From Prochlorococcus sp. AG-355-J04 (GTDB lineage Bacteria; Cyanobacteriota; Cyanobacteriia; PCC-6307; Cyanobiaceae), in the NCBI GenBank assembly GCA_003280885.1, contig QCDN01000001.1:62001-126000 (forward strand): a DNA stretch of 64,000 bases, read 5' to 3'. Positions within the stretch are counted from its first letter, which is position 1. Every line of letters starts with the position of its first letter. A model generated the notes under the pieces. The model was not told the DNA's origin, searched no databases, and saw only the letters and a list, made by a program, of their open reading frames with translations. Both the position numbers and the translations under genes were made by a program. Below are positions 51,992-64,000 of this stretch, piece by piece.

Positions 51992-53304
51992 TTTAGTGAA
52001 TCAATTAATGGTAAAAGTTTCCATTTTAGTTCATCAGTTTCCTCTTCAGGGTTTGAGTCAAAAACTATTCCGCAACCAGCATATATGTTGATTTTTTTGT
52101 CTTTTATTAAAAAAGATCTTATTAGTATATTGCTATCAAACTCTCCATTCCAGTCAAGCTTCAAAAATGAGCCGCAGTATGGTCCGCGTTCACATTCTTC
52201 TAATTCAAAAAGTCTTTGGCATGATCTTAATTTAGGTGCTCCAGTTATAGAGCCCCCAGGCCAACAAGCTTTTAGTAAATCAATCCAGTTTTTGTCTTTT
52301 TTTAATTTGCCTCTGATTACTGAAGTTAGATGATGAACTTTTAAGAAACTTTCAAGTTTTAATATTTCTGGCACCATAATACTTCCTGTTTCACAAACTT
52401 TACTTAAATCATTTCTTATTAGGTCAACAATCATAATATTTTCCGCTCTATCTTTTTCGTTCGTTATTAAATCGATAGCATTAAGTGCGTCTTGACTTAA
52501 ATCTTTATCTCTGGATCTAGTTCCTTTGATAGGTCTTGATTCTACAAAATTTTTATTATCTATTTTTATAAATCTTTCTGGCGAGGTAGATAATACAGCC
52601 TCTTTATAATTATCATTATTTATTATTATTCCTCCAAAGGGAGCTCTTAATTTCCTTCTTACTTTTAAATAAATATCTAGAGGACTATAGTTTTTGGAAG
52701 ATTCAATTTCGCATTTAGTTGTTAGGTTTGCTTGAAATATATCCCCTAGGGAAATTAATTTTTTCAATTTTAAAATATTTTTCTGAAATTTTTCAGCCAT
52801 TTCGTCCAAATTTATTTTTGAAAAATCAAAATTGAAATTTGTTTTAATAATATTTTCTTCTTCAATATTTTTTATATTGTTGATTATGTTTTCATAATTC
52901 ATCAGTTCAAATGAGTTTGTGCCTTCGATAATTATTTCTTTTTTTATTAGATTACATTTAATGATTGGATCATATGATCCAATCCATAAAGTTGCCATAT
53001 TAGATTTTCTCCACGGGTTTTTTGGTTCTATGTAAACTCCAGCTTCATAACTTAACCATCCGATCCAAAACCCTTTTTCAATATTTTTTAAATTATTAAA
53101 TGGATTATTAGTTTTGTCTAAGTTATCAATATCTCTTGATTGGATTATTTTTTTAGGTTTAATTCCTATTATTGACCATTCCCCATTTTCTTTGCCGTCA
53201 CTGTCTAGCCAAGCTAATCCTTTATCTCCGAATTTTTTTGTTAGATCATGAGTAATTAGTGCTGGATCTATCCATTTTTCTAGAATTATTTTTTTTATCT
53301 TCAT
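51988..53304 (-). CDS. pabB: Aminodeoxychorismate synthase component I-like (chorismate-binding)
   Basis: GDIFQANLTTKCE, SPERFIKI, RPIKGTRSRD, PGGSITGAPKLRS. Confidence 0.88.
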   Translation of the reverse strand: MKIKKIILEKWIDPALITHDLTKKFGDKGLAWLDSDGKENGEWSIIGIKPKKIIQSRDIDNLDKTNNPFNNLKNIEKGFWIGWLSYEAGVYIEPKNPWRKSNMATLWIGSYDPIIKCNLIKKEIIIEGTNSFELMNYENIINNIKNIEEENIIKTNFNFDFSKINLDEMAEKFQKNILKLKKLISLGDIFQANLTTKCEIESSKNYSPLDIYLKVRRKLRAPFGGIIINNDNYKEAVLSTSPERFIKIDNKNFVESRPIKGTRSRDKDLSQDALNAIDLITNEKDRAENIMIVDLIRNDLSKVCETGSIMVPEILKLESFLKVHHLTSVIRGKLKKDKNWIDLLKACWPGGSITGAPKLRSCQRLFELEECERGPYCGSFLKLDWNGEFDSNILIRSFLIKDKKINIYAGCGIVFDSNPEEETDELKWKLLPLIDSLK

Positions 53305-53975
53305 TTTTTATTATTGTTATTAAGCCATTTTTCATAAGCGGCATTTCTAATTCTGCAGCTATCACACTTACCGCATGGTTTTGAATTACCCGAATAACAA
53401 CTCCATGTTTTATCTAAAGGCACACGATTAGCAAAAGCTAATTTAATAATTTCCTCTTTATTTAAATCTAATAGTGGCGTCCAAAGTTTTATTGGATTAT
53501 TTTCTCTTCCTCTTTTATTGGCTAAATCTGCTAATTCTTGAAATTTTTTAATGTAGTCAGGTCTGCAATCTGGATAACCAGAATAATCTAGTGCATTAAC
53601 TCCTAATCCTATAAAATCAGCATCTATTGCTTCGGCATAACTTAGTGCAACGGAAATAAATATAGTATTTCTCCCGGGAACATAAGTATTAGGAATTTTA
53701 TTAGTTTGCACTCCTTCTTTCGGAATATTTTTTTTGGTATCAGTTAATGACGAGCCTCCCCATAAAGATAAGTCAAGTTTAATGATTTTAAATTCTTCGA
53801 TATCAAAGTGTTTTGCAATTATTGATGCAGAATTTAATTCTTTTTTATGACGTTGACCGTAGTCAAATGAAAGGCCAAAAATTTTAGCTTCGGATTTTTT
53901 TGCGATACCAGTAACTGTAGAAGAATCTAAACCTCCAGATAATAAAACTACTATCGATTTATTTTTAAGAGTCAT
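53301..53975 (-). CDS. queC: 7-cyano-7-deazaguanine synthase
   Basis: VVLLSGGLDSSTV, FDYGQRHKKEL, VPGRNTIF, CGKCDSCRIR. Confidence 0.97.
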   Translation of the reverse strand: MTLKNKSIVVLLSGGLDSSTVTGIAKKSEAKIFGLSFDYGQRHKKELNSASIIAKHFDIEEFKIIKLDLSLWGGSSLTDTKKNIPKEGVQTNKIPNTYVPGRNTIFISVALSYAEAIDADFIGLGVNALDYSGYPDCRPDYIKKFQELADLANKRGRENNPIKLWTPLLDLNKEEIIKLAFANRVPLDKTWSCYSGNSKPCGKCDSCRIRNAAYEKWLNNNNKK

Positions 53976-53981
53976 ATGATT

Positions 53982-54659
53982 TCAATTAATTTTTAAGTAT
54001 TTGTGAGTTTGAAGGCTCAATTTCCAATCTGGATTATTTTTTACGAAATCAATAGCAAGAGAAAACCCATTCGCATTGTTCCATGCTGGCTGCAAATAAA
54101 AAATTTTATCTTCTTTTTTTAAGCCATCTTCGCTTTTAGAAAGTTGATATTGTTTTAAAGTTTCTTTTTTTATTTGAATAGCAAATTCAATATCTTCTAT
54201 TTCATTTATGATTATTTTCATTTCATTACAGTTTTTTAAAAAATAATTTTTTGGAGGTGAGTGTCTTTTAGGAGATAAAGTAATCCAGTCATAGCTTCCT
54301 GATATCGAATTAACTCCACTTGTCTCAATATGAATCTTCATTGGCTTTTGTTCTTTTCCCATCGTCATTGTTTTTATGGCTTTGCAAAAATTATCCAAGT
54401 TATGTTGTAAAGGTTCTCCACCTGTAATAACGCAAAAAGATGCTCCTTTTTCTCTGGCAATTTTTATGTGATCTATTATTTTTTCAATTGATATAGAAGG
54501 GTGTTTTTTCTCGTCCCATGAATTCTTGGTATCGCACCACGAACATCCAACTTTACATCCTGCTAATCTTACAAAAAAAGCACTTTTTCCAGCGTGATAA
54601 CCTTCACCTTGTAATGAATGAAATTGTTCGACTAATGGTAAAAAACTTGTCATTTTCAT
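53982..54659 (-). CDS. queE: 7-carboxy-7-deazaguanine synthase
   Basis: SLQGEGYHAGKSAFFVRLAGCKVGCSWCDTKNSW, radical-SAM QueE signature; GGEP. Confidence 0.96.
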   Translation of the reverse strand: MKMTSFLPLVEQFHSLQGEGYHAGKSAFFVRLAGCKVGCSWCDTKNSWDEKKHPSISIEKIIDHIKIAREKGASFCVITGGEPLQHNLDNFCKAIKTMTMGKEQKPMKIHIETSGVNSISGSYDWITLSPKRHSPPKNYFLKNCNEMKIIINEIEDIEFAIQIKKETLKQYQLSKSEDGLKKEDKIFYLQPAWNNANGFSLAIDFVKNNPDWKLSLQTHKYLKIN

Positions 54660-54677
54660 TCAAAAAAATAAAGAATA

Positions 54678-56288
54678 TTAATTTGATTGATTTAACTTAT
54701 CTTGAGAGGCTTTTATTAAACCTTTAAATAAAGGATGCGGTTTGCCAGGTCGTGATAAAAACTCAGGATGATATTGACAGGCTAAGAAGTATGGATGATT
54801 TTCTAACTCAATTAACTCAACTAATCTGCCATCTGGTGATGTACCACTAATTTTGTATCCAGAATCTAAAAAACTTTGTTTGTAGTAATTATTAAATTCG
54901 TATCTATGTCGATGTCTCTCATAAATAACATCCTCATTATATAAGTTTTTTCCAGTTGTATTTTTTGTCAATCTACATGGATAAACTCCAAGTCTCATTG
55001 TCCCACCTAAATCAACTACATCTTCCTGTTCTGGTAATAAATGTATCACTGGATTGGGAGTGTTTGGGTCTAGTTCTGAACTAGACGCATCTGGAAGATT
55101 AGCTACATTCTTGGCCCATTCTATAACTGCACATTGCATACCAAGGCACAAACCTAAAAAGGGAATTTTATTTTCTCTTGCAAATTTTATAGCCGAAATT
55201 TTTCCATTGACTCCTCTATTCCCAAATCCCCCGGGTACCACAATTGCATCAACTTTATTTAAGTAAGTTTCTGCTGAATTTTTTTCTATCATTTCAGCAC
55301 TTACCCAATGTAAATCTAATAAAGCCTTTTGTTCAATGCATGCATGTCTTAAAGCTTCAACAACGGATAAATATGCATCTCCAAGTTCAATGTATTTTCC
55401 TACTAAAGCAACTTTGATTGGAGCTCCAGGATTTCTTAGGTTGTGAATAATTTGCTCCCAATTTTTCAAATCACATTTTTTATCTTCAAGGTCTAAATAC
55501 TTCAGGGTTTCTTTGCATAAACCTTCTTTTTTTAACGAAAGAGGTACAGAATAAATACTGTCTGCGTCTAAAGCTTCAATTACAGAGTTGATATTGACAC
55601 CGCAAAAACCACTAAGCTTCTTTTTAAGAGCTTCATTGATAGATTTATCACTTCGGCATACAAGTAAATCTGGCTGAATTCCAATTGATCTTAATTCTTT
55701 GACTGAATGTTGTGTTGGTTTAGTTTTTATTTCGCCAGAGGTTTTGATGTAAGGAAGTAATGTTACGTGTATATATGCAACATCGTTCCTATTGACATCA
55801 TTTTTGAATTCTCTTATTGCCTCTAAAAAAGGTAGAGATTCAATATCACCAACTGTTCCACCAATTTCAGTAATTATAATATCTGCATTACTGTTGGCGG
55901 CTACTCTATGAATTCTTTCTCTTATTTCTCCCGTTATGTGAGGTATTACTTGCACAGTTCCACCGTCATAACTACCTCTTCTTTCTTTATTGATAACTGC
56001 TTGATAGATAGATCCCGTAGTCACACTATTTAACCTAGTCATTGCAGTATCAGTAAATCTTTCATAGTGACCTAAATCTAGATCGGTTTCAGCCCCATCT
56101 TCGGTTACAAATACTTCTCCATGTTGGAAAGGGCTCATTGTTCCTGGATCAACATTTAGATATGGATCTAGTTTTAATATTGAAACACTATATCCTCTAG
56201 ACTTTAATAATCTTCCTAAGCTTGCAGCTACAATTCCTTTACCAATGCTAGAAACTACTCCTCCGGTGACAAATACAAATTTTGACAT
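54678..56288 (-). CDS. pyrG: CTP synthase
   Basis: [53 protein letters not shown]. Confidence 0.98.
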   Translation of the reverse strand: MSKFVFVTGGVVSSIGKGIVAASLGRLLKSRGYSVSILKLDPYLNVDPGTMSPFQHGEVFVTEDGAETDLDLGHYERFTDTAMTRLNSVTTGSIYQAVINKERRGSYDGGTVQVIPHITGEIRERIHRVAANSNADIIITEIGGTVGDIESLPFLEAIREFKNDVNRNDVAYIHVTLLPYIKTSGEIKTKPTQHSVKELRSIGIQPDLLVCRSDKSINEALKKKLSGFCGVNINSVIEALDADSIYSVPLSLKKEGLCKETLKYLDLEDKKCDLKNWEQIIHNLRNPGAPIKVALVGKYIELGDAYLSVVEALRHACIEQKALLDLHWVSAEMIEKNSAETYLNKVDAIVVPGGFGNRGVNGKISAIKFARENKIPFLGLCLGMQCAVIEWAKNVANLPDASSSELDPNTPNPVIHLLPEQEDVVDLGGTMRLGVYPCRLTKNTTGKNLYNEDVIYERHRHRYEFNNYYKQSFLDSGYKISGTSPDGRLVELIELENHPYFLACQYHPEFLSRPGKPHPLFKGLIKASQDKLNQSN

Positions 56289-56363
56289 TAAATATTTTTA
56301 ATTAAGCACAGCCTCCTTATATTTTATTTAAACAAAAAATTTTTAGAACATCCATATATATTC

Positions 56364-58160
56364 TTATTCATCAATTGTTATTTCAATATCTAATTCTTTT
56401 AATTGTGATTTAGAGACATTTGAAGGTGCATTTGTGAGAAGACATTTTGCTTGTTGATTTTTTGGAAAAGCAATGGTTTCTCTTATTGAATCTGCACCAA
56501 TGATCAGCATGGTAATACGATCCAATCCAAACGCTATTCCACCATGAGGAGGAGCACCCATTTCTAAGGCTTCTATTAAAAATCCAAATTTTTCATCAAT
56601 TTCTTTATCAGTAAGTCCAACCGTTTTCAGAACCTCTCTTTGTAAGTTCGCTTCATGAATACGTAAAGAGCCACCTCCTAACTCCAATCCATTGAGAACT
56701 AAGTCATAAGCATTTGCTGTAGAGCTCTCAACTTCTTTTTTCAAGTTTTCAGAATCTTTAGATTTTATATTTTTTGGAGAACAAAAAGGATGATGTAAAG
56801 CTTCATATCTATTTTCATCTTCATTTCTCTCAAACATCGGGAAGTCAGTTACCCATAAGAAATTCCATTTACTTTTATCAATAAGATTTAAGTCTTTTGC
56901 GATATATTGTCTAACTCTATCTAATGACTGATTGACAATTTGTTTATCTCCAGCTCCTAAGAGGATTAAGTCTCCATCTTTTGCTTCTGTGATTTTTAAA
57001 ATATCAGCTATATGCTCTTGACTTAAATTATTTTTAATTGCCCCAATAGTCTCAAGCTCATCTCCTTTGACCCTTATAAAGGCCAAACCACCAGCTCCTG
57101 CATCTTGAGCTACTTGGAAGATGTCACCTCCTGGTTTAATTCTTACGTTGCTAATACTTGAATTGCCTCCTTTGACTGTTATGGATTTTATGTAACCTCC
57201 AGACTTAATTGCCTTGGTGAAAATATTAAATCCAATACCACCTAATACTCCTCCTAAATCTTTTAATAACATTTGATATCTAGTATCTGGTCTATCAGTG
57301 CCGTAATTATCCATTGCTGCTTGCCATGACATTCTTGGAAAAGCATTATTAAAATTAATATTTAACACTTCTTTCCATATTTTTTTTATGAGACTTTCAT
57401 TAAAAGAAATTATTTCTTCTTCACTAATAAAGCTCATCTCAATATCTAATTGAGTAAACTCTGGCTGTCTATCTGCCCTTAAGTCTTCATCGCGGAAACA
57501 TTTTGCTATTTGATAATACTTATCTAAGCCCCCAACCATTAAAAGTTGTTTAAAAAGTTGTGGGGATTGAGGTAAAGCAAAAAATTCTCCATTTGAAAGA
57601 CGTGCAGGAACAAGAAAATCGCGAGCGCCTTCAGGAGTTGACTTTGTAAGTAATGGGGTCTCTACTTCTGTAAATCCAAAATTATCAAGAAATTCTCTAG
57701 CAACTTTAATAATCTTATGTCTTGTTTTTAAATTTTCTAGTAATTTTCCCCTTCTTAAATCAAGGTATCTATATTTTAATCTGAGTTCCTCTTTTGTATT
57801 TTCATAATCATGTATAGATACTGGAAAAGGTAAATTGTTTTTAATTTGGTTGAGAACTTGCAAATCTTTAACCTTAAGCTCTAACTCTCCAGTACTTAAA
57901 TTTGTATTTATGGAATCTTTGGGTCTTTCATTAATAATTCCGCTAACCATTATTACTGTTTCATTTCTTAGAGTCTCTGCCTGTTTAAATAGATCTGCAC
58001 CATCATCGGGGTTAATTGTTATTTGTAGAAATCCACTATGGTCTCTTAAATCAATAAAAATTACACCCCCATGATCTCTTCTTCTATCTACCCATCCGCA
58101 TAAATTAACTAATTTACCAATATCTGTATTATTGAGTTCTTTGCAAATTTTGTTTCTCAT
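56364..58160 (-). CDS. aspS: Aspartyl-tRNA synthetase
   Basis: [50 protein letters not shown]. Confidence 0.98.
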   Translation of the reverse strand: MRNKICKELNNTDIGKLVNLCGWVDRRRDHGGVIFIDLRDHSGFLQITINPDDGADLFKQAETLRNETVIMVSGIINERPKDSINTNLSTGELELKVKDLQVLNQIKNNLPFPVSIHDYENTKEELRLKYRYLDLRRGKLLENLKTRHKIIKVAREFLDNFGFTEVETPLLTKSTPEGARDFLVPARLSNGEFFALPQSPQLFKQLLMVGGLDKYYQIAKCFRDEDLRADRQPEFTQLDIEMSFISEEEIISFNESLIKKIWKEVLNINFNNAFPRMSWQAAMDNYGTDRPDTRYQMLLKDLGGVLGGIGFNIFTKAIKSGGYIKSITVKGGNSSISNVRIKPGGDIFQVAQDAGAGGLAFIRVKGDELETIGAIKNNLSQEHIADILKITEAKDGDLILLGAGDKQIVNQSLDRVRQYIAKDLNLIDKSKWNFLWVTDFPMFERNEDENRYEALHHPFCSPKNIKSKDSENLKKEVESSTANAYDLVLNGLELGGGSLRIHEANLQREVLKTVGLTDKEIDEKFGFLIEALEMGAPPHGGIAFGLDRITMLIIGADSIRETIAFPKNQQAKCLLTNAPSNVSKSQLKELDIEITIDE

Positions 58161-58215
58161 CTAAGTATGATTTATTTATCAATAACTTATAATAATTCTT
58201 TAAGGGTAAATTTAG

Positions 58216-59328
58216 TTAATAATTTTTTTTATAAAACGCTCTCTTTGTTATAACCCCTTTGAATTTTTTGCCTCTTATTAATATTTGAACTTCATTATTT
58301 ATTAAGGCATGCGAAGTATTGATGTATGCAAAAGCTATAGCTTGTTGTTTAGTTGGAGACCAACTGCCGCTTGTGATAGTCCCAATATTTTCTTCACCTT
58401 TAAGAACTGCGCAACCTTTTCTTCCTATTGCTTTACCTTCTATAGAAAGACCAACTAACTTTTTTTGAATACCTAATCTTGACTGCTCTTCAAGAAATCT
58501 TCTTCCAAAGAATTCGTGATTATTTTCTAGATGTACTAGCCAGCCTAACCCTGCTTCATATGGAGAAGTTTCTTCATTTATGTCTTGACCATAAAGATGC
58601 ATGCCTGCTTCAAGTCTAAGAGTATCTCTAGCTCCTAAACCACAAGGTGCAACATTTTTGGAAATTGAGAAATCCCATAAATTAATTGCTGCTTTTTTAG
58701 ATAAAAGTATTTCTAGACCATTTTCCCCCGTATAGCCTGTCTTTGAAAAAAAAATTTTTTCTTTAGGAGAAATATGTTCAAAAATTTTATATTCGCATCC
58801 AAAGTTAGGGATATGTGATATCGAAGATTCAATCCATTCTTCAAATAAATCGAATGAGTTTTTTCCCTGTAGTGCTAAAAGTACTTTGTCTTTTTTAAAG
58901 TTTGTTATAGAAATTTTAGACATATTTAAATTATTTTTTATCCACTGAAAATCCTCTTCATATCTACTGGCATTAACTATTAATAATAATTCTGATATGT
59001 CATTTTCTTGTATACCAAGGTCATAAATTATCAAGTCATCTATTATTCCTCCTTTATCATTGAGCATTACTGTATAAAGTCCTTGACCTTCAGAAAAGGA
59101 GTATAAATTATTAGGAAAAAGTTTTTGAATATAATCCTTTGGATTGATTCCCTTGATAGAAATCACACCCATGTGAGAAATATCAAATAATCCTGCTGAA
59201 GATCTAACTGATTCATGCTCTTTAATTAATCCTGAAAATGATATGGGCATTTCCCAGCCTGCAAAATCCACTAATTTTGCATTGGATTCAACATATTTTG
59301 AATAAAGAGGACTTTTTAGCAAATCCAT
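58216..59328 (-). CDS. gcvT: Glycine cleavage system aminomethyltransferase (T protein)
   Basis: [54 protein letters not shown]. Confidence 0.97.
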   Translation of the reverse strand: MDLLKSPLYSKYVESNAKLVDFAGWEMPISFSGLIKEHESVRSSAGLFDISHMGVISIKGINPKDYIQKLFPNNLYSFSEGQGLYTVMLNDKGGIIDDLIIYDLGIQENDISELLLIVNASRYEEDFQWIKNNLNMSKISITNFKKDKVLLALQGKNSFDLFEEWIESSISHIPNFGCEYKIFEHISPKEKIFFSKTGYTGENGLEILLSKKAAINLWDFSISKNVAPCGLGARDTLRLEAGMHLYGQDINEETSPYEAGLGWLVHLENNHEFFGRRFLEEQSRLGIQKKLVGLSIEGKAIGRKGCAVLKGEENIGTITSGSWSPTKQQAIAFAYINTSHALINNEVQILIRGKKFKGVITKRAFYKKNY

Positions 59329-59378
59329 GAAATAGTTAGTTTGTTTTTAGTATTTTTACACTGTAGTTTAGAAATTTT

Positions 59379-60260
59379 TTATTGCATATTTTCTAATGAC
59401 AAAATTAAGCTTCTAAGTACTTTTGCTGCAACTATGCTACTTACTCCGCTTTTATCAATTTCTGGAGATAATTCCACAATATCTGAGGCTACAATTCTAA
59501 GGTCTTTTAAAGTTTTCAGTATTTCTTCAAAATCATTCCAAAAAAATCCTCCCGGTTCTGGAGTACCCGTCCCTGCTAATAAACTGGGATCAAACCAATC
59601 TAAATCTATTGTTAAATAGATTGGAGACTTAGCGTATGGTAGGAGAGCTTGTTTTAACTCATTTGCATTTCCACCTGGACAAAAGTCAACTAATTGGTTG
59701 TTGTTATGCATAATTTCAAATTCTTCTTTAGTCCCACTTCTAATTCCTACTTGCAAAATTTTTTTTTCAGGTAGAACTTCTAAGCATCTTTTCATAGTAC
59801 AAGCATGACTATGTTCATTCCCTATATATGATTCTCTTAAATCTGCATGAGCATCAAGTTGAACCAATATCAAATCTGGATATTTTTTTACTAATGCTTC
59901 AATAGCACCTCTTGTAATAGAGTGTTCGCCTCCAAGCATAATGGGACTAAGGCGTTTACTAATTAAATAATTTGTTGCTGATTTAACCGATTCAATAACG
60001 GACTTTGAGTCATTTTTATCAATTAGTATTGATCCAAAATCAACATACATAATATCCTCTAAGTCTTTTTTTATTTTTGGACAATATGTTTCTAAACAAG
60101 AACTTACTTGTCTTATTGCTTCTGGACCAAATCTTGCTCCTGGTTTAAACGAACATGTCCCGTCATAATTAACTCCAAATATACCAATTGAGCAATTCTT
60201 AGGACTTCTTTTTGCTCCCATATAAATTGCATTTTCATTATCAAATAAATTTTTTGTCAT
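59379..60260 (-). CDS. speB: Agmatinase/ureohydrolase
   Basis: LGGEHSIT, QLDAHADLR, LTIDLDWFDPSLLAGTGTPEPGG metal-binding motifs. Confidence 0.94.
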   Translation of the reverse strand: MTKNLFDNENAIYMGAKRSPKNCSIGIFGVNYDGTCSFKPGARFGPEAIRQVSSCLETYCPKIKKDLEDIMYVDFGSILIDKNDSKSVIESVKSATNYLISKRLSPIMLGGEHSITRGAIEALVKKYPDLILVQLDAHADLRESYIGNEHSHACTMKRCLEVLPEKKILQVGIRSGTKEEFEIMHNNNQLVDFCPGGNANELKQALLPYAKSPIYLTIDLDWFDPSLLAGTGTPEPGGFFWNDFEEILKTLKDLRIVASDIVELSPEIDKSGVSSIVAAKVLRSLILSLENMQ

Positions 60261-60261
60261 C

Positions 60262-61113
60262 TTATGGATCTAGTTCTTTTACAATTTTATTTGGCATCAT
60301 TTTGAATGCTGCATTTTGAAAATTTAAATTCCAAATTTCACATCCTTTTTCTATTTTTAGGACTTCAGCATAATTTTGCTTTGATAAATTTATATTTTCT
60401 GAAGAAGCAAATGTCCAACTCCAAATCCCGCTTGGATATATAGGCACAAAGGAATACATAGTTTCAGAAACTTTAAATATATTTTTTAGGGTTTTCAAAA
60501 TATTTATGTGAATATCTTTGAAGGATTCAGGAGATTCGCTTTGCGTTGCTAATATCCCACCTGGTGTAAGTATTCTTTTACATTCTTTATAAAAATAATC
60601 TGAAAATAATAAATTTGAAAATTCTGAGGGATCTGAACTATCTATAAATATAACGTCGTAAAAATTATCCCTTGTTTTTTTTACCCATTTAACACCATCA
60701 TCAACATGTATTTCTAATCTTTTGTCATTCCATGCTTCTCCTCCAATTTCTTTTAGAAATTTTTTAGATATTTTGATTACCTCCTCATCAATTTCTACTA
60801 GATCAATTTTTGATATTTGAGAATACTTAACGCATTCTCTTAGAGTCCCACCGTCACCACCGCCAATAATTAGTACATTAGATTTTTCGTCAATGCTACT
60901 TAATGCAGGATGCACAAGACACTCATGATAATATTTCTCGTCTTTTAATGATGTCATCCAGCAACCATCTAACATTAAGGCTTTACCATAATATTTATTT
61001 TCAATAATAATAATTTCTTGAAATTTTGAGGTTTTTTTTATAAGAATTTTCCCAATTAGGCCGAATCTTGAGCCTTTATGATATTCATCTATCCATCTTG
61101 TAATATTTGTCAT
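60262..61113 (-). CDS. speE: Spermidine synthase
   Basis: LMLDGCWMTSLKDEKYYHECLVHPAL, VLIIGGGDGGTLRE, DVIFIDSSDP. Confidence 0.96.
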   Translation of the reverse strand: MTNITRWIDEYHKGSRFGLIGKILIKKTSKFQEIIIIENKYYGKALMLDGCWMTSLKDEKYYHECLVHPALSSIDEKSNVLIIGGGDGGTLRECVKYSQISKIDLVEIDEEVIKISKKFLKEIGGEAWNDKRLEIHVDDGVKWVKKTRDNFYDVIFIDSSDPSEFSNLLFSDYFYKECKRILTPGGILATQSESPESFKDIHINILKTLKNIFKVSETMYSFVPIYPSGIWSWTFASSENINLSKQNYAEVLKIEKGCEIWNLNFQNAAFKMMPNKIVKELDP

Positions 61114-61997
61114 TTGCTTTTAGGAATTTTTCTCGCCAGTTTTTGCTTGGCTATTTGCCAAAGCCGTTGAAAGTCTTTGGGAGTTTGTTTTTTAATATTA
61201 TCTCCTGCATGCTCTTCGACGATTGAAAATCTGTCTAAAAATTTTATATTAGTTTTTTGAAGAGCTGATTCAGGATTGATCTTTAAAAAGTTTGAGAGAT
61301 TAAGAAGAGTAAAGTAAATATCCCCAAATTCATTTTTTATCTCTGAATCATTTTTACTTTTAATTGCTTCCTTTAATTCATTAATCTCTTCTTCTAACTT
61401 TTTAAAAATCTCATCAGTACTTTCCCACTTGAAACCATGTTCTTTTACAACATTTGTGATTTTATCTGTTCCAACCGTTGGCGGTAAATTTTTAATTTTC
61501 AAATTTAAATTTCTACTAATTGAAGATTTCATATTAGTTGCTTCTTTCTCTAAATTTTTTATATTTACCCAAATCTGTTGTGATTTTTTTAATGATACTT
61601 TTTCTTTTTTGTTAAAAATATATGGATGTCTATTAATAATTTTCTTATTTAGATTGTTTATAACATCATTTAGTTCAAATTCTTTTTCTTCGTAACCGAT
61701 TTCAGCATGAAGCATTACTTGTAATAAAAGATCTCCTAACTCCTCACATATGTTATCTGCATTTTTTTCATATATCGCATCTATAAATTCATTACTTTCT
61801 TCATACAAGAATGGGATCAACGATTCATGAGACTGTATTTTCTGCCATGGGCAACCCCAAGTTTTATCTTTTAATGCTTTGATATTAGATATTAAGATTT
61901 TAAAACTATTTATAGTTTCTAAATCGGAATTGTTTTCCAATTTATATCTATTGTTTGAGGACATAGGATATATTTTATTAATTAAATTTTGCCTCAA
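61110..61997 (-). CDS. mazG: MazG nucleoside triphosphate pyrophosphohydrolase
   Basis: CPWQKIQSHESLIPFLYEESNEFIDAI, EELGDLLLQVMLHAEI; alternative start MSSNNRY at 61964. Confidence 0.94.
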   Translation of the reverse strand: MRQNLINKIYPMSSNNRYKLENNSDLETINSFKILISNIKALKDKTWGCPWQKIQSHESLIPFLYEESNEFIDAIYEKNADNICEELGDLLLQVMLHAEIGYEEKEFELNDVINNLNKKIINRHPYIFNKKEKVSLKKSQQIWVNIKNLEKEATNMKSSISRNLNLKIKNLPPTVGTDKITNVVKEHGFKWESTDEIFKKLEEEINELKEAIKSKNDSEIKNEFGDIYFTLLNLSNFLKINPESALQKTNIKFLDRFSIVEEHAGDNIKKQTPKDFQRLWQIAKQKLARKIPKSK

Positions 61998-62062
61998 TCA
62001 TGAAATATTTAAATACTTAGTATAAATTTTTCAACTTCATCTATTAGAATGATTTATCATGA

Positions 62063-62134
<72 letters not shown>

Positions 62135-62149
62135 TTTATTATTTTTCTA

Positions 62150-62491
62150 ATGACTGAGATCGTCAATCTTTCAATCAGTCAAAGTGCTGCTTCAGAACTA
62201 TCTAGGCAGGCTTCTTTTGGTGGTTCTCCAGGAGAAATGTCGATTGATTTGGTAAAGGATAAAAATTGTTCCGAAGGATGGATGCATATTAAATTAAGGC
62301 CAGGTACATGTAATGGATCCCCTATTTCAAGAACTGAAGGAGTAACTTTATACGCGGATGTAAAAAAGTTTAATTTACTGAAAGATTTAAAATTAGATTA
62401 TTATGGTGATTTGAGCGGTGGTGGATTTCTTATTTCAACACCAAAAAATGCAAAACGTTGTTCTTGTGGTTCTGGCTTCAAACTTTTGTAG
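62150..62491 (+). CDS. A-type (HesB/IscA-like) Fe-S cluster assembly protein
   Basis: Start MTEIVNLS at 62150 inside the listed ORF, just after the tRNA; LRPGTCNG... and C-terminal CSCGSGF match the three-Cys A-type pattern. Confidence 0.8.
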   Translation: MTEIVNLSISQSAASELSRQASFGGSPGEMSIDLVKDKNCSEGWMHIKLRPGTCNGSPISRTEGVTLYADVKKFNLLKDLKLDYYGDLSGGGFLISTPKNAKRCSCGSGFKLL

Positions 62492-62588
62492 AATGGATGT
62501 GTCTTTTTTGGCAAACTAATATTATTTTCATTAATTTGCTGCTCTCAAGATAAAATAAACAAAAAGTTTATTGAAATAAAATTTGCAC

Positions 62589-64000
62589 ATGACAGAGATG
62601 AATGATCAATTATCTTTAGAGAATTATTCACCTTTTGAAGTAGAGAAAAAGTGGCAAGAAAAATGGGAAAGTCTAAAGGCTTTTAGTCCTAACCCTGAGG
62701 ATGATGGAGAGCCTTTTTGTGTTGTTATTCCGCCACCAAATGTAACTGGATCTTTGCATATGGGGCATGCATTTAATACGGCTTTGATAGATGTTGTAGT
62801 ACGTTTTCAAAGACTTTTAGGTAAGAATGTTTTGTGTTTACCGGGAACTGATCATGCTTCAATAGCTGTTCAAACTATTCTCGAAAAACAATTAAAAAGT
62901 GAAGGCAAAACAAGCGAAGATATTGGAAGAGATGAATTTCTTAAAAGAGCATGGAACTGGAAAGAACAAAGTGGTGGCAGAATAGTTTCTCAATTAAAAA
63001 GGATAGGATATTCAGTTGACTGGACTAGAGAAAGATTTACTCTTGATCAAAAATTAAATGAAGCAGTTATTGAGGCTTTTAATATTCTCTATAAAAAGAA
63101 TTTAATTTATAGAGGCGAATATTTAGTTAATTGGTGCCCTGAATCTCAATCTGCCGTGAGTGATCTTGAAGTTGAAATGCAAGAAGTAAATGGTCATTTA
63201 TGGCATTTTAAATACCCTTTAATTTCTGAAAGTGGTGAACAGTTAGATCAGTACTTAGAAGTTGCAACAACAAGACCAGAAACTCTTTTGGGTGATACTG
63301 CTGTGGCAGTTAATCCAGATGATGATAGATATAAAGAATTTATTGGTGTCAAAGTAAAAGTCCCTTTCGTTGATAGAGAAATACCTATTATCGCTGATTC
63401 ACATGTTGATAAAGATTTTGGTACTGGTTGTGTGAAGGTTACTCCAGCCCATGATCCAAATGATTTTGCAATAGGAAAAAGGCATAATTTAAAACAGATT
63501 AATGTAATGAACAAAGATGGAACTTTAAATATTAATGCAGGTATTTTTCAAAATTTAGATAGATATGAGGCTAGAAAGAAAATTATCAAAGAATTGGATA
63601 ACTTAGGACTTTTGACAAAGATAGAGGATTATAAACATACTGTTCCTTTTTCTGATAGAGGTAAGGTGCCAATCGAACCTTTATTGTCAACACAATGGTT
63701 TTTGAAAATGGATGATATATCACAAGGATGTCTTAATGAAATTGATTCTAAAAAACCATCGTTTATTCCTCCACGCTGGGAGAAAGTTTATAAGGATTGG
63801 TTAGAGAATATTAATGATTGGTGTATCAGTCGGCAATTGTGGTGGGGGCACCAGATACCAGCATGGTATGTTTTAGATGAATCTCAAGACTCAATAGAAC
63901 AAAATACTCCATATGTTGTTGCGAGAAATGAAGAGGATGCCTTAATCGAAGCTAATAAAAAATTTGGATTAAATATTAAATTGGTTCGTGATAAAGATGT
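62589..64000 (+). CDS. valS: Valyl-tRNA synthetase, 5' part (runs off the window)
   Basis: Translated directly: [28 protein letters not shown]...[16 protein letters not shown]...[12 protein letters not shown]; no stop before 64000. Confidence 0.96.
   Translation, partial: MTEMNDQLSLENYSPFEVEKKWQEKWESLKAFSPNPEDDGEPFCVVIPPPNVTGSLHMGHAFNTALIDVVVRFQRLLGKNVLCLPGTDHASIAVQTILEKQLKSEGKTSEDIGRDEFLKRAWNWKEQSGGRIVSQLKRIGYSVDWTRERFTLDQKLNEAVIEAFNILYKKNLIYRGEYLVNWCPESQSAVSDLEVEMQEVNGHLWHFKYPLISESGEQLDQYLEVATTRPETLLGDTAVAVNPDDDRYKEFIGVKVKVPFVDREIPIIADSHVDKDFGTGCVKVTPAHDPNDFAIGKRHNLKQINVMNKDGTLNINAGIFQNLDRYEARKKIIKELDNLGLLTKIEDYKHTVPFSDRGKVPIEPLLSTQWFLKMDDISQGCLNEIDSKKPSFIPPRWEKVYKDWLENINDWCISRQLWWGHQIPAWYVLDESQDSIEQNTPYVVARNEEDALIEANKKFGLNIKLVRDKD

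Noticed and set aside
63248-63514. 88-aa minus ORF near window end
   Set aside because: Antisense to valS, which is well supported although not listed because it lacks a stop in the window.

Overview
This is an AT-rich, densely packed bacterial chromosome segment with almost no intergenic DNA. Gene content and order around dnaN look like the core genome of a high-light Prochlorococcus; this comes from my memory of cyanobacterial gene families and order, with no search run. I support about 50 protein genes and one tRNA-Val(TAC). I see no rRNA, no CRISPR array, no IS element or prophage, and no genomic island. Minus-strand blocks include rsgA/tusA-like/dnaJ/grpE, purF/purL/PRC-barrel/dnaN, queE/queC/pabB/pabC-like and mazG/speE/speB/gcvT/aspS/pyrG. 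Plus-strand genes include queG, a gyrA/parC-type topoisomerase, recN, uvrA, a sucrose-phosphate synthase, argG, dnaK, purU, DAHP synthase, cobA and the 5' part of valS, which runs off the window. The most interesting structure is the ~340 bp gap between dnaN and thrC (21342-21679). It has the architecture of a replication origin: an AT-rich tract, a DnaA-trio-like run (TAGTAATAGTAG), two abutting DnaA-box-like 9-mers, a 13-bp inverted repeat nearly concentric with TTTTCGAAAA, and a perfect TTTTCCACA box. Other points of interest are extreme compaction (shared stop codons, antisense overlap of coding tails, divergent starts 22-30 bp apart), a folate/queuosine coupled gene chain, an exact 30-bp tandem repeat in ftsY, and a gyrA/parC paralogue with no recognisable GyrA box. 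Most of the window is ordinary core genome, and I found no convincing wholly new system.
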